64,000 bases of DNA, taken from assembly GCA_041879415.1 (NCBI GenBank), contig CP090851.1:1674001-1738000 (forward strand), given 5' to 3'. Within the stretch, counting starts at the first letter, position 1; each line of letters starts with the position of its first letter. The position numbers were made by a program, and so were the translations under genes. This stretch comes from Vibrio chagasii (GTDB taxonomy: Bacteria; Pseudomonadota; Gammaproteobacteria; Enterobacterales; Vibrionaceae). The notes beneath the pieces are model-generated. The model was not told where the DNA came from. It saw only the letters and a list, made by a program, of their open reading frames with translations, and ran no database searches. Positions 1 through 9,243 of the stretch are shown piece by piece.

Positions 1-51
1 GTTTTTATTTATCTGCATCTTCAATAGTGTCATAGCCATTAACCAATACTA

Positions 52-1344
52 TTAAATGGTCCAGCTGTTCCCCTTCTCCACCACACTATTCTCTGAGGCA
101 TAAGAGTTGATGATCGTGAAACTCGACTCCGCAATTTGAGACACGTCGTCGTTATGACGAAACGTAACTTCACCCTGGGCTTCACCACAATGACACTTCT
201 CACAAACCTGCTGCAGGATATGTATCAAACGCTCTTGATTCAATGGTAATGGATTCCCTTTAATAGCAACCGACTTAAGTGCATCAGCCGATACCTCTTC
301 GAATTGGGCTTCACAAACACCAAACTCTAATAGACTTGGTAGCTTGAGCGTATCGAGTACTTCTGATAACCAAGAAATTGCATCTTCTGCGGAGGCTTGC
401 GCTTTACCCGTCACAATTTGAGCAATCCTTTGGTAGCGTTCTAAAATGTCACTTCGCTGCTGCTCTCTTGCAACCTCAATATTCTCTAGCATCACAAATG
501 GCGCTAATCGAGCCGTAATCACACTGTGCGGAGCTGAAATCTTTCCACCCAACGCAGAAGCTAACCCGTGTGCAGCACCTAGCTTGGCATTGGTAATAGC
601 CATACCACCAAGCATGGAAGCAAACGCCAGATCTGATCGTGCTTGAGGCTCATCATAAACGCATGCTTGTACCACGGAGCCACTCAGCTTACGTAACCCT
701 TCTTCGCAGATCATATCCGTCAATGGGTTTGGATCTCCGCACACATAAGCCTCCATCAGGTGAGTGAACGCGTCCATCGCGCCCCTGCCCGACAAATACA
801 GGTTGGTACCATGAGTGAATGTCGGGTCGACAATCGCGACATCAGCCAGCATATCTGGGCTTCGTAAGCTGATCTTCACTTGGTCTTGCCCTGATTTGAG
901 TACCGCATTTTTAGTCATCTCTGCGCCGGTGCTCGCGGTTGTGGGAATAGCAATAAATGGCAGCGGTTTAGTTTTTAGAGGGACATTGCGCCCAACCACT
1001 TCAACGTAGTCATAGAGGTTACCTTGGTTAGGTAATACGGCAGCTAACGCTTTGCCCATGTCTATCGCACTGCCACCGCCCATAGCGACAACCATATCAG
1101 GCTTAAATCGCCGAGCTGATATCGCCGCCTCTTCGACCATTTTGATATTAGGCTCACCAGAAACCGCGATGTGTTGATAACGCATGCTTTGAGCGTCTAG
1201 ATAATCAGTGACAATTGAAGTGCGCTGGAGTGTATTCCCGGTCACTAATAACACGCTGTAGCCATATTGGTTAAAGAGAGACAATGAAGCGGAGAGTGCT
1301 CCATCACCAAAGATGATCTTTGTAGATGTCATAAATTGAAACAT
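52..1344 (-). CDS. Iron-containing alcohol dehydrogenase
   Basis: Predicted NAD(P)-dependent oxidoreductase of the iron-containing (group III) alcohol dehydrogenase family, interconverting an alcohol and an aldehyde in the cytoplasm. The N-terminal half carries the dinucleotide-binding glycine stretch GGGSAIDMGKA. The C-terminal half carries the family metal-site region, with DAFTHLMEAY and GAAHGLASALGG supplying Asp and His ligands. I place the start at the ATG at 1344 (protein begins MFQFMTSTK) because an AGGAGG ribosome-binding site lies just before it; an in-frame start 24 bases upstream has none. The gene stands alone, with no partner that would fix the substrate. About 430 residues, somewhat longer than the usual 380-390 because of a C-terminal extension containing a CEKCHC cysteine cluster. 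The family is secure; the substrate is unknown. Confidence 0.85.
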   Translation of the reverse strand: MFQFMTSTKIIFGDGALSASLSLFNQYGYSVLLVTGNTLQRTSIVTDYLDAQSMRYQHIAVSGEPNIKMVEEAAISARRFKPDMVVAMGGGSAIDMGKALAAVLPNQGNLYDYVEVVGRNVPLKTKPLPFIAIPTTASTGAEMTKNAVLKSGQDQVKISLRSPDMLADVAIVDPTFTHGTNLYLSGRGAMDAFTHLMEAYVCGDPNPLTDMICEEGLRKLSGSVVQACVYDEPQARSDLAFASMLGGMAITNAKLGAAHGLASALGGKISAPHSVITARLAPFVMLENIEVAREQQRSDILERYQRIAQIVTGKAQASAEDAISWLSEVLDTLKLPSLLEFGVCEAQFEEVSADALKSVAIKGNPLPLNQERLIHILQQVCEKCHCGEAQGEVTFRHNDDVSQIAESSFTIINSYASENSVVEKGNSWTI

Positions 1345-1869
1345 GGTGCCTCCTGCGCCTATGACCAAACAAAACTGCGAACTCTTGGTTGTTGGAATGT
1401 TGCCTTTGTACCCTGTGCCTGTTTTAAAAAAGGCTCATTAAGAAAACGACTCTTGTTGCCACCCCAGACGTCTAAAGGCGACGCTTCGTGGGTTGTGTAT
1501 GAACACTCTAACCTTTATCGTTTAATTTTCGTCAATCAGTCATAAGATGCCTCGTTCTGAAGACAATTTTTTTGACGAAGTGCAACTTGTCACACTAAAG
1601 ATGCATAAAAGTCGCTTTCTTAGGGGTAATTCACACTCTGATAATAAGGGTACTTAGACTTGATACTGACCAAAAATTCGAGCGGATCGCTTTTGTGAAC
1701 ATTATTTGCTCTGATAGGCAAAACCTATTGTATTAAGAGGTAATTCCATCTTTATTTCCCTAAAGCATTAGGGCATAGTTGGATTCAAGAATTTTTGAGT
1801 CTTGTTCAATTAAGAATAGTTGACGTATTTTAGGTTAACGAGCCTCATCCCGTATTTAGGAGAAATGAA
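1345..1869. other. Intergenic region, no gene seen
   Basis: Divergent promoter region between the alcohol dehydrogenase and grxA. No convincing coding frame was found. A weak sigma70-like pair for grxA can be read as TTGTTC at 1802-1807 and TATTTT at 1826-1831, but the spacing is 18 bases and the match is modest. Confidence 0.5.
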
Positions 1870-2133
1870 ATGTTTGTTGTTATTTTTGGTCGCCCTGCTT
1901 GCCCATTCTGTGTTCGTGCAAAAGAGCATGCTGAAACTCTTAAAGCAAAACGCGATGACTTCAACTACCGCTATGTTGACATCCACGCTGAAGGCATCAG
2001 CAAAGCAGACCTAGAGAAGACAGTTGGTAAGCCAGTTGAAACGGTTCCACAAATCTTCATCGACCAAGACCACATCGGCGGCTGCACAGAATTTGAAGCA
2101 TACGCAAAAGAAAACCTAGGTCTTTTCGACTAA
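1870..2133 (+). CDS. grxA: Glutaredoxin 1
   Basis: Small cytoplasmic thiol-disulfide oxidoreductase that uses glutathione to reduce protein disulfides, including ribonucleotide reductase. It has 87 residues, close to the E. coli GrxA length of 85. The active-site motif CPFC is at residues 11-14, followed by the family TVPQIF cis-proline segment and the GG(C) glutathione-binding turn near the C-terminus. AGGAG lies seven bases before the ATG. Its neighbour downstream is a YbjL-type transporter; in E. coli grxA and ybjL also lie close together, which supports the assignment. A strong terminator follows directly. Confidence 0.95.
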   Translation: MFVVIFGRPACPFCVRAKEHAETLKAKRDDFNYRYVDIHAEGISKADLEKTVGKPVETVPQIFIDQDHIGGCTEFEAYAKENLGLFD

Positions 2134-2206
2134 TCTAGAGTTTGAATCTTGGGCTAAGCCCTTAATCAGCTGAACATTTTTAGTATCAGACTGTAAGATT
2201 TCTATT

Positions 2207-2236
2207 AAGCCCGCTTATTAAAGCGGGCTTTTTTTA
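2207..2236 (+). terminator. Rho-independent terminator after grxA
   Basis: A perfect 10-base-pair stem (AAGCCCGCTT with AAGCGGGCTT), a four-base ATTA loop and a following T run. It separates grxA from the transporter gene. Confidence 0.9.
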
Positions 2237-2375
2237 TAGCCAGTTTTCATACGATATAAGAATCTGGTCAAAATCAAGTAAAAAGGGAAAATATCACTTA
2301 TAATTTATTTATATTTAGATACAATCCACATTTCAAACTTACCCTGTTTTTCACGCCTATTATTGAGCGACCACT

Positions 2376-4058
2376 GTGAATATCGACGTTGTTTTTCTGC
2401 TAGAACAAAACCCCATTCTCCTCATCTTTGTTGTTTTATCGATTGGTTTGGCCATTGGTAAAATTCGTTTCGGTAGCCTGCAACTTGGTAATTCAATCGG
2501 TGTCCTGATTACTTCCCTTGTGATGGGTCACCTTGGTTTCTCATTTAACGCAGACGCCCTAACCATTGGCTTTATGCTATTCATCTACTGTGTTGGTATT
2601 GAAGCAGGACCAAACTTCTTTGGTATCTTTTTCCGAGATGGCAAACACTACCTGATCTTAAGTTTAGTGGTGCTCTCTACCGCTATAGCGCTTACTTACT
2701 TCTGTAGCGAGTACTTAGGCCTTGGTTTCGGACTTTCTGCCGGCATGATGGCTGGTGCACTGACCGCAACACCAATTTTGGTAGGTGCGCAGGACGCACT
2801 CAACTCAGGGCTTGCTGAAGTGCCAAGAAACATGGATTTAAGTCTGATTATCGAAAACCTATCGGTCGGTTACGCGATGGCTTATTTAGTTGGCCTTATC
2901 AGTATGATTATGTTTGCCCGTCTGATTCCAAAGCTTCAGAAAGTGAACCTACACGACTCAGCTGAACAAATTGCTCAGGAACGTGGCTTAGGTGCGTCAG
3001 GACAGCGCAAGGTTTATCTGCCAATCATTCGTGCTTATCGTGTTGGTCAAGAGCTGATCTCTTGGACAGACGGCAAAAACTTACGTGAGCTAGGTATCTA
3101 CCGCCAAACGGGTTGTTATATCGAACGTATTCGCCGTAATGGCATTCTTGCCCACCCAGATGGTGATGCCATTCTCCAAGAAGGCGACGAGATCGCATTG
3201 GTTGGCTTCCCAGATAGTCACGCACGTCTGGATCCAAGCTTCCGTAATGGTAAAGAGGTTTTCGACCGTAACCTTTTGGACTTACGTATTGTCGAAGAAG
3301 AAATCGTCGTTAAAAGCGATAGCATCGCAGGTAAACGTCTTTCAGATCTAAACCTATCTGAATATGGCTGTTTCCTTAACCGCGTGGTACGAGCTCAGAT
3401 TGAAATGCCGATGGACTTAAACATCGTGCTTGCTAAAGGTGATGTTCTGCAGGTAAGTGGTGAGAAGAGTCGTGTTCACGGCCTAGCAGAGAAAATTGGT
3501 TTCATCTCGATCCACAGCCAAATGGCGGATCTGATGGCTTTCTGCAGCTTCTTCATCTTGGGTATTCTATTTGGTTTGATCACCATGACATTTGGTCAGG
3601 TTTCATTTGGCTTAGGTAACGCGGTTGGCCTACTGCTATCAGGTATCATGCTAGGTTTCTTGCGTGCAAACCACCCTACTTTTGGCTATGTACCTCAAGG
3701 GGCACTGAACATGGTCAAAGACCTTGGTTTGATGTTCTTTATGGTGGGTATCGGTTTAAGCGCCGGTGGTAAGATATTTGAGCACTTAACTCAAGTTGGT
3801 CCCCAGGTTATTGGTATTGCTCTGATAGTCAGTGTAATCCCTGTATTCTTCGCTTACTTAGTGGGAGCTTACGTACTTAAGATGAACCGTGCACTGCTGT
3901 TTGGTGCGATCATCGGTGCACGAACCTGTGCTCCAGCAATGGACATCGTAAATGACCACGCTCGCTCAACAATCCCAGCACTGGGTTATGCGGGCACCTA
4001 CGCGATAGCAAACATTTTGATGACCTTAGCCGGTACCTTTATCATCATTATCAGCTAG
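2376..4058 (+). CDS. YbjL-like aspartate:alanine exchanger family transporter
   Basis: Inner-membrane transporter of the AAE family. The 560-residue protein has the family layout: about five or six hydrophobic segments at residues 10-190, a cytoplasmic central region at about 205-370 with two TrkA-C-type regulatory domains (one ending [12 protein letters not shown], the other ending KGDVLQVSG), and a second hydrophobic half from about 385 to the end. Glycine-rich repeats such as [16 protein letters not shown] and [12 protein letters not shown] occur in equivalent positions of the two halves, as expected from an internal duplication. The start is GTG at 2376. E. coli YbjL is of the same type and its substrate is not established, so no substrate is assigned. 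Confidence 0.85.
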   Translation: MNIDVVFLLEQNPILLIFVVLSIGLAIGKIRFGSLQLGNSIGVLITSLVMGHLGFSFNADALTIGFMLFIYCVGIEAGPNFFGIFFRDGKHYLILSLVVLSTAIALTYFCSEYLGLGFGLSAGMMAGALTATPILVGAQDALNSGLAEVPRNMDLSLIIENLSVGYAMAYLVGLISMIMFARLIPKLQKVNLHDSAEQIAQERGLGASGQRKVYLPIIRAYRVGQELISWTDGKNLRELGIYRQTGCYIERIRRNGILAHPDGDAILQEGDEIALVGFPDSHARLDPSFRNGKEVFDRNLLDLRIVEEEIVVKSDSIAGKRLSDLNLSEYGCFLNRVVRAQIEMPMDLNIVLAKGDVLQVSGEKSRVHGLAEKIGFISIHSQMADLMAFCSFFILGILFGLITMTFGQVSFGLGNAVGLLLSGIMLGFLRANHPTFGYVPQGALNMVKDLGLMFFMVGIGLSAGGKIFEHLTQVGPQVIGIALIVSVIPVFFAYLVGAYVLKMNRALLFGAIIGARTCAPAMDIVNDHARSTIPALGYAGTYAIANILMTLAGTFIIIIS

Positions 4059-4085
4059 CCACACATCGCCAAGCGATTCATTTCT

Positions 4086-4121
4086 AATGCACTAATTCAT
4101 GTTTGGGTTAGTGCATTTTTT
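4086..4121 (+). terminator. Terminator after the YbjL-like gene
   Basis: A 10-base-pair stem, AATGCACTAA at 4086-4095 with TTAGTGCATT at 4108-4117, followed by T residues. It lies 27 bases after the transporter stop codon. Confidence 0.85.
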
Positions 4122-4177
4122 ATAGCTTGTTGTAAGCCGTTCTGCCTGCTTCCCCACTCCTGTTCTAAACTCACTTG

Positions 4178-4370
4178 GTATCTCGAATCTCGTCACTCGT
4201 ATCTGCTCTTAAATCTTTTCGTATCTCGAATCTCGTCACTCGCAACTGCTCTTAATCTTTTCGCATCTCGAATCTCGTCACTCGCAACTGCTCTTATTCT
4301 TTTCGCATCCCGCTACTCGTATCCCGAATCTACTCTTTAAATCTCTTCGCATCCCATATCTGCTTTTGAG
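4178..4370. repeat. Tandem 42-44 bp intergenic repeat, about 4.5 copies
   Basis: Four and a half head-to-tail copies start at 4178, 4221, 4263, 4305 and 4349. Each begins G(T/C)ATCTCGAATCTCGTC and ends near CTGCTCTTAATCTTTTC. Copies 1-3 are almost identical; copies 4 and 5 are degenerate. There are no unique spacers, so it is not a CRISPR array. A diverged copy of the same sequence occurs in inverted orientation at about 25100-25175, so the element is dispersed. Confidence 0.85.
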
Positions 4371-4378
4371 ACAAAAAA

Positions 4379-4403
4379 AATAGGCGCTCAATGAGCGCCT
4401 ATT
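4379..4403 (-). terminator. Terminator after fabV
   Basis: AATAGGCGCT and AGCGCCTATT form a 10-base-pair stem around a five-base loop. On the minus strand it is followed by a run of T residues, 23 bases beyond the fabV stop codon. Confidence 0.88.
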
Positions 4404-4425
4404 CGTTTAGATTCGATAATTTGAA

Positions 4426-5628
4426 TTAGATGTCAGCTACATCAAATTCAACAGCTGGGTTAACGTCAGCTTCGTAATCAACACCTTCAACACCGAAACC
4501 GAATAGCTTCAAGAACTCTTCTTTGTACTCAACGTAGTCAGTTAGCTCTTTTAGGTTTTCAGTTGTGATTTGAGGCCATAGGTTACGACAATGCTCTTGG
4601 ATGTCGTCACGCAGTTCTAGGTCATCCAGACGTAGACGATTTACATCATCAACTTCTGGAGCACTGCCGTCTTCTTTGTATAGACGCTGGCTGAACATAC
4701 GGAAGATCTGTTCCATACAACCTTCGTGAATACCTTCTTCACGCATCTTCTTGAACACCATAGCGATGTAAAGAGGCATAACAGGGATTGCAGAGCTCGC
4801 TTGAGTCACAACAGACTTAAGAACAGCAACGTTAGCAGTACCGCCAGTTTGGCCTAGTTTCTCGTTTAGCGCTGCCGCAGCACGGTCTAGATCCATCTTA
4901 GCTTTACCTAGCGCGCCATCCCAGTAGATTGGCCACGTTAGTTCAGTACCGATGTAGCTGTAAGCAACCGTCTTACAACCGTCAGCTAGAACACCAGCTT
5001 CAGAAAGAGCATTGATCCAAAGTTCCCAATCTTCACCGCCCATTACAGTAACAGTGTCTTTGATCTCTTCTTCAGTTGCAGGCTCTACGCTTGCTTCGAT
5101 GATTGTGTCTTTATTCGTATCAACCGCAGTTGACGTGTACGTTTCACCGATAGGCTTTAGAGATGAACGAATGACTTCGCCAGTCTCTGGCATTTTACGC
5201 ACTGGAGACGCCAGTGAGTATACAACCATATCGATTTGGCCTAGATCTTCTTTGATCAGGTCAATAGTTTTCTGTTTAGCTTCGTTAGAGAAAGCATCGC
5301 CATTCAGGCTTTTTGAATATAGGCCTTCTTCTTTAGCAAACTTGTCGAACGCTGCTGAGTTGTAGAAACCAGCTGTGCCTGGCTTTTTCTCAGTACCGGC
5401 TTTCTCAAAGAAAACACCGATAGTTGAAGCGCCGCCACCAAATGCAGCCGCAATACGTGAAGACAAGCCGTAGCCACTTGAAGAGCCAACAACTAGTACA
5501 CGTTTAGGTGCGTTTGCGATTGGGCCTTGAGCTTTTGTGTAAGCAATTTGTTCTTTTACATTAGCTTCACAACCGACTGGATGTGTTGTAGTACAGATGA
5601 ATCCGCGAATTCGAGGTTTGATGATCAT
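4426..5628 (-). CDS. fabV: Trans-2-enoyl-ACP reductase FabV
   Basis: NADH-dependent enoyl-acyl-carrier-protein reductase, catalysing the last step of each fatty-acid elongation cycle in the cytoplasm. It is the triclosan-resistant alternative to FabI. The protein shows the enlarged short-chain-dehydrogenase fold: a nucleotide-binding motif VVGSSSGYG near residues 46-54 and the FabV-specific catalytic spacing Tyr-X8-Lys at Y235 and K244. I chose the ATG at 5628 ([10 protein letters not shown]), which has AGGAAG six bases upstream; the TTG two codons earlier is less likely. At 400 residues it has the normal family length. It lies downstream of fadE on the same strand but behind a terminator, so it is probably transcribed separately. 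Confidence 0.95.
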   Translation of the reverse strand: MIIKPRIRGFICTTTHPVGCEANVKEQIAYTKAQGPIANAPKRVLVVGSSSGYGLSSRIAAAFGGGASTIGVFFEKAGTEKKPGTAGFYNSAAFDKFAKEEGLYSKSLNGDAFSNEAKQKTIDLIKEDLGQIDMVVYSLASPVRKMPETGEVIRSSLKPIGETYTSTAVDTNKDTIIEASVEPATEEEIKDTVTVMGGEDWELWINALSEAGVLADGCKTVAYSYIGTELTWPIYWDGALGKAKMDLDRAAAALNEKLGQTGGTANVAVLKSVVTQASSAIPVMPLYIAMVFKKMREEGIHEGCMEQIFRMFSQRLYKEDGSAPEVDDVNRLRLDDLELRDDIQEHCRNLWPQITTENLKELTDYVEYKEEFLKLFGFGVEGVDYEADVNPAVEFDVADI

Positions 5629-5799
5629 ATTCAACTTCCTTAAAAAATCAGGTTAAGGATAAAAGTTTCGTACGCAAATGGCATCTAATTTCTGTAAAAA
5701 TGTGGTGAAAATGCAAGTGGTTGGAGCACTCAGTGAATATTTGCTGACTAAGTCACCATTTGTTAACGCGTCTATTGCGACTTCTACGACAAAAACAAA

Positions 5800-5825
5800 A
5801 AAAGGCACCTTTTAAGGTGCCTTTT
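5800..5825 (-). terminator. Terminator after fadE
   Basis: AAAAGGCACCTT at 5800-5811 pairs with AAGGTGCCTTTT at 5814-5825. On the minus strand a T-rich tract follows. It sits just beyond the fadE stop codon and upstream of fabV. Confidence 0.85.
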
Positions 5826-5838
5826 ATCATTTCTTAAT

Positions 5839-8121
5839 CTAAGCAACGCTATTTAGCTTAGGTTTTAACTCTTTTCGCGTCAAAGTTTCACTGTAATCAT
5901 GACTGAAGTGGTCAACTTGGATTGCAGCGTAGCGTAGTTTGTCTGCTGCAACGATTTGGTCAACTTCATCTTGAGTCAGCACATCAGCCGCAAGTGCTTG
6001 AGCAAGTTTGTCTTGCAGTAGACCTTTACGAGCCACTTTGCCCTCTTTAACCGCTTTGAAGATCTTACGCTCAAGTGGTTTGATGCTGTACATCGCATTA
6101 AACGCGTTTTCCATCAAGCCAACACTATCGTCCTCTTCCTGACCGATGTAGCAAAGGTGAGTCAGACGTTCACGGTGTGCACCAGGAGTCATCAAGCTTT
6201 CAGCCAATTGAACTGTCAGATCATCACTTGGTTTTTCGAAGTGGTTACCTACAGGGAATATTAGCCCCTTAAGTACCTTACCAACGACCTTATTCGGGAA
6301 GTTGCGGTACGCTTCTTGTAGTGACTTCGCAGCGTGGTGGAAACAGTGTTGAACCGCGTAGTGTACATAGTCTAGGTCTGCTTGTTGACGACCTTCGTCT
6401 TCATACTTCTTAAGCGCAGCTGAAGCCATGTATAGGTAACTTAGACCATCACCTAAACGTGCAGAGATAAGCTCTTTACGTTTCAGTTCACCACCTAGAG
6501 TTAGCATCGCGAAGTCTGCACTCACCGCTAATGCACGGCTCAGACGAGTCAAGTCTTGGTAGTAAGGCTTAGTTGGACCACTCATGTCCGCTTTAATGAA
6601 CTTAGAGCCAGTCAATGCTGCACCGAACGCACCAAACGTGTTCTTAGTTGCGTGACCAATATGCTTGAACAACAAGTCATCGAAGTCTTTCGCACCTTGC
6701 TTCTCATCCGGGTTAGCTGCCGCTTCCATCTCGCTCAATACGTATGGGTGACAACGTGTCGCACCTTGACCAAAAATCATCAGGTTACGAGTCAGGATGT
6801 TTGCCCCTTCTACTGTGATTGCAACTGGAATACCTAGGTAAGGTGCAGCCAAGTAGTTCATTGGACCATCTTGAATTGCGCGACCAGAGTGAATATCCAT
6901 TGAATCATTCAGAATAGTACGAGCCATCTCTGTCATGTGGTATTTCGCGATAGCCGTTACGATGCCCGGCTTCTCTTTCATATCAAGCGATGTCGTTGTT
7001 AGTGTTCTTGTCGCTTCTAGTAGATACGTTAAACCACCGATACGACCTAAGCTCTCTGCAACGCCCTCAAACTTACCAATCGACATACCAAACTGCTTAC
7101 GAACGTATGCGTATGCACCTGTTGTTCTTGCCGTTAGGTGGCCCATTGCCGTGCCTAGTGCTGGTAATGAGATACCACGACCCGCAGATAGACATTCCAC
7201 TAGCATACGCCAGCCTTTACCTGCGTAATCCGCGCCACCGATTAACCACTCCATTGGAATGAATACATCATGACCACGTGTTGGGCCGTTCATGAAAGCA
7301 AGACCTAGTGGGTCATGACGCTCACCAATCACAACGCCTTCATGGTCTGCTGGAATAAGCGCACACGTGATACCGATATCTTCTTTATCACCCAACAGTT
7401 TTTCTGGATCGTGCAGTTTGAATGCAAGGCCAAGCACTGTTGCTACTGGTGCTAGCGTGATGTAACGCTTGTTCCAGTTAAGCTTGATACCTAGTGTCTC
7501 TTTACCTTCGTGCATTCCCATACATACGGTACCAACATCAGGAATACCGCCTGCATCAGAACCCGCTTCAGGGCCAGTTAGTGCGAAACATGGGATATCT
7601 GTACCGTCAGCAAGACGTGGCAGCCAGTAATCTTTCTGTTCTTGTGTACCATAGTGAGATAGAAGCTCACCTGGACCCAATGAGTTAGGAACCATTACAG
7701 AAACTGCGGCACTGATACTGCGAGTTGCAATCTTAGTAACGATTGTTGAGTTTGCGTGTGCTGAAAATTCGCGACCGCCGTACTCTTTAGAAATAATCAA
7801 CGAGAAGAAGCGTTCTTTTCGTAAGAAGTTCCATACTTCCTTCGGAAGATCTCGGTCTTCTTTCACAATCTGATGGTCATCAAGCATAGAAAGCAAGGTT
7901 TCTAGCTCATTGTCCATAAAAGACTGCTCTTCTGACGAAAGTTGAGGCTTTGGATATTGGTGCAGCTTAGTGAAATCTGGTTTACCAGAGAACAGCTCTC
8001 CGTCCCACCACACGCTACCCGCTTCCATCGCTTCTTTCTCAGTGCTAGATAGTGGTGGTAGTACTTTTTTAAAGAGTTTAAAAGCTGGGTCACTTACCCA
8101 TTTTTGTCTTAGAGAGCTCAT
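5839..8121 (-). CDS. fadE: Acyl-CoA dehydrogenase FadE
   Basis: FAD-dependent acyl-CoA dehydrogenase that starts each turn of beta-oxidation by making trans-2-enoyl-CoA. The 760-residue protein is of the large FadE type rather than the 380-residue mammalian type. An N-terminal alpha-helical part is followed by the FAD-binding segment CFALTGPEAGSDAGG near residues 175-190. The acyl-CoA dehydrogenase core then runs to about residue 460, including GGADYAGKGWRMLVECL and a GQGATRCHPY segment, and a C-terminal FadE-type extension fills the rest. AAGGATC precedes the ATG at 8121. It lies 56 bases downstream of the TetR gene on the same strand, probably in one operon controlled by that regulator. Confidence 0.93.
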   Translation of the reverse strand: MSSLRQKWVSDPAFKLFKKVLPPLSSTEKEAMEAGSVWWDGELFSGKPDFTKLHQYPKPQLSSEEQSFMDNELETLLSMLDDHQIVKEDRDLPKEVWNFLRKERFFSLIISKEYGGREFSAHANSTIVTKIATRSISAAVSVMVPNSLGPGELLSHYGTQEQKDYWLPRLADGTDIPCFALTGPEAGSDAGGIPDVGTVCMGMHEGKETLGIKLNWNKRYITLAPVATVLGLAFKLHDPEKLLGDKEDIGITCALIPADHEGVVIGERHDPLGLAFMNGPTRGHDVFIPMEWLIGGADYAGKGWRMLVECLSAGRGISLPALGTAMGHLTARTTGAYAYVRKQFGMSIGKFEGVAESLGRIGGLTYLLEATRTLTTTSLDMKEKPGIVTAIAKYHMTEMARTILNDSMDIHSGRAIQDGPMNYLAAPYLGIPVAITVEGANILTRNLMIFGQGATRCHPYVLSEMEAAANPDEKQGAKDFDDLLFKHIGHATKNTFGAFGAALTGSKFIKADMSGPTKPYYQDLTRLSRALAVSADFAMLTLGGELKRKELISARLGDGLSYLYMASAALKKYEDEGRQQADLDYVHYAVQHCFHHAAKSLQEAYRNFPNKVVGKVLKGLIFPVGNHFEKPSDDLTVQLAESLMTPGAHRERLTHLCYIGQEEDDSVGLMENAFNAMYSIKPLERKIFKAVKEGKVARKGLLQDKLAQALAADVLTQDEVDQIVAADKLRYAAIQVDHFSHDYSETLTRKELKPKLNSVA

Positions 8122-8177
8122 AGTTCAGATCCTTTTGTTCACTATATTGGTTGTGAATTTATTCGCTTTTTATTGTT

Positions 8178-8807
8178 TTATTCTTCTGCTGACATGCCAG
8201 CGGCCAAGTATGGAATTAAAATATCGACCACTGCTTTGGCATCCATTTTCTTTCCGTAATCATTCTCTGCAATTTCTACGAGAGCTTGACTCGAAGCCAT
8301 GGTGAATACACAAGTCCCGAGGGTGAAGTGCAAACGCCAAAATAACTGTTCTTTAGTGAGGTTCGGGTTAGCTTTCATTACTGAGCTGGTAAACAAAGTC
8401 AGCACTTCGCTATAACGAGTCGTAATGAACCAACGCAAATGCCCCTGTACGTCCGTGTAGCCTCTGCCGATAAGTAACATGAATCGGCTGGTACCATTTG
8501 GCCTTACATCATTCAGTGCTCGTAGTGGCTGTCTTAAAGACTCAAACACGTCATTCATAGAATACGTTTCGTTCAAGTTTAAGTTCACTAGTGCATCTTG
8601 CAGTGCAGGCATAAATGCTTCCAAGTAGCGATTGAGTACTGCACGAACCAGAGTTTTCTTGTCACCAAAGTGGTAGTTCACTGACGCTAGATTAACATTC
8701 GCTTTACCCGTAATAGTGCGTAAAGAGGTGTCATTAAAACCATGCTCAGCAAACAAGCCTTCAGCTACGTCTAAGATTTTGTCTTTGGTTGTACTTCTTG
8801 GTGCCAT
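8178..8807 (-). CDS. TetR/AcrR regulator, probably PsrA-like
   Basis: Predicted repressor of the TetR family. The N-terminal helix-turn-helix covers about residues 5-55 (KILDVAEGLFAEHGFNDTSLRTITGKANVNLASVNYHFGDK, shown here as separate helices in the translation), and the C-terminal half should bind a ligand. I start it at the ATG at 8807 (MAPRSTTKDK), since the upstream in-frame start lacks conservation-like features and would cover the promoter. It is the first gene before fadE. An AAAC-N4-GTTT dyad resembling PsrA boxes lies 16 bases before the start codon. PsrA-type regulators respond to long-chain acyl-CoA or fatty acid and control beta-oxidation genes. The family is certain; the PsrA assignment is inferred from context and the dyad. 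Confidence 0.8.
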   Translation of the reverse strand: MAPRSTTKDKILDVAEGLFAEHGFNDTSLRTITGKANVNLASVNYHFGDKKTLVRAVLNRYLEAFMPALQDALVNLNLNETYSMNDVFESLRQPLRALNDVRPNGTSRFMLLIGRGYTDVQGHLRWFITTRYSEVLTLFTSSVMKANPNLTKEQLFWRLHFTLGTCVFTMASSQALVEIAENDYGKKMDAKAVVDILIPYLAAGMSAEE

Positions 8808-8822
8808 TTCAATCACTCGTAT

Positions 8823-8836
8823 TAAACAACTGTTTG
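8823..8836. promoter_or_regulatory. PsrA-like operator upstream of tetR-fadE
   Basis: TAAACAACTGTTTG contains the symmetric core AAAC-AACT-GTTT, which fits the AAAC-N4-GTTT form described for PsrA-type TetR repressors. It is 16 bases upstream of the regulator's start codon, a position suited to autorepression of the tetR-fadE operon. Confidence 0.5.
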
Positions 8837-8977
8837 AAATATACGACGAGAACATTTATTTAACAAGCAAGCAACATCACATTTTCACAAATTGGTCGTA
8901 CCAGTTAAAAAATATCGCCACTAACCGATTGAATCGCGGGAGATTTAAGAAAAAAGTAAAATTTAATGAATTTTCTG

Positions 8978-9006
8978 GGAACTGATTCAGAAATGGAGAG
9001 TCATAA
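8978..9006 (+). promoter_or_regulatory. Sigma-E-type promoter of the sRNA
   Basis: GGAACT at 8978-8983 and GTCATAA at 9000-9006 match the envelope-stress sigma factor consensus (GGAACTT, 15 bases, GTC-AA) with exactly the expected spacing. Transcription would start near 9011-9013. Confidence 0.7.
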
Positions 9007-9011
9007 ACTAC

Positions 9012-9145
9012 GTAGAAAACAGAGTATTTAGAAGTTTAACAGGCCGTCAAACTTGTTGTTCTCCCTGCTTTCTTAATTACTGCATTTTCCTTATTAACTC
9101 CTATACTTGTATCCGCCCAAACCACGTTGGTTTGGGCTTTTTTTT
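9012..9145 (+). ncRNA. vrrA: VrrA-like small regulatory RNA
   Basis: A stretch of about 134 bases between a sigma-E-type promoter and a strong terminator, with no coding frame. In V. cholerae the sigma-E-dependent sRNA VrrA is about 140 nucleotides long and is encoded beside VC1741, a TetR gene following fadE (VC1740) and fabV (VC1739). The same order is seen here. VrrA is an Hfq-associated RNA that represses outer-membrane protein mRNAs such as ompA. Promoter type, length, position and terminator agree; I have not aligned the RNA itself, so the name rests on synteny and architecture. The 5' end is estimated. Confidence 0.72.
9115..9145 (+). terminator. Terminator of the VrrA-like sRNA
   Basis: GCCCAAACC at 9115-9123 pairs with GGTTTGGGC at 9129-9137 around a five-base loop, followed by eight T residues. 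No protein gene precedes it on this strand, which points to an sRNA. Confidence 0.9.
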
Positions 9146-9243
9146 GCCTGTGATTGGCGAGCCTCCGACACTAAATCCCTACAACAATTTTTCGATTGTT
9201 AAGGCTTTCATTTATTCGAATAGATGAAGCTTCAATTTTCCGA

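Noticed and set aside
4178..4370. CRISPR array
   Set aside because: The copies are directly adjacent with no unique spacers, are diverged and have no cas genes nearby.
8716..8985. Plus-strand coding frame over the tetR start
   Set aside because: It covers the regulator's 5' end and the operator, has no ribosome-binding site and reads as a shadow frame.
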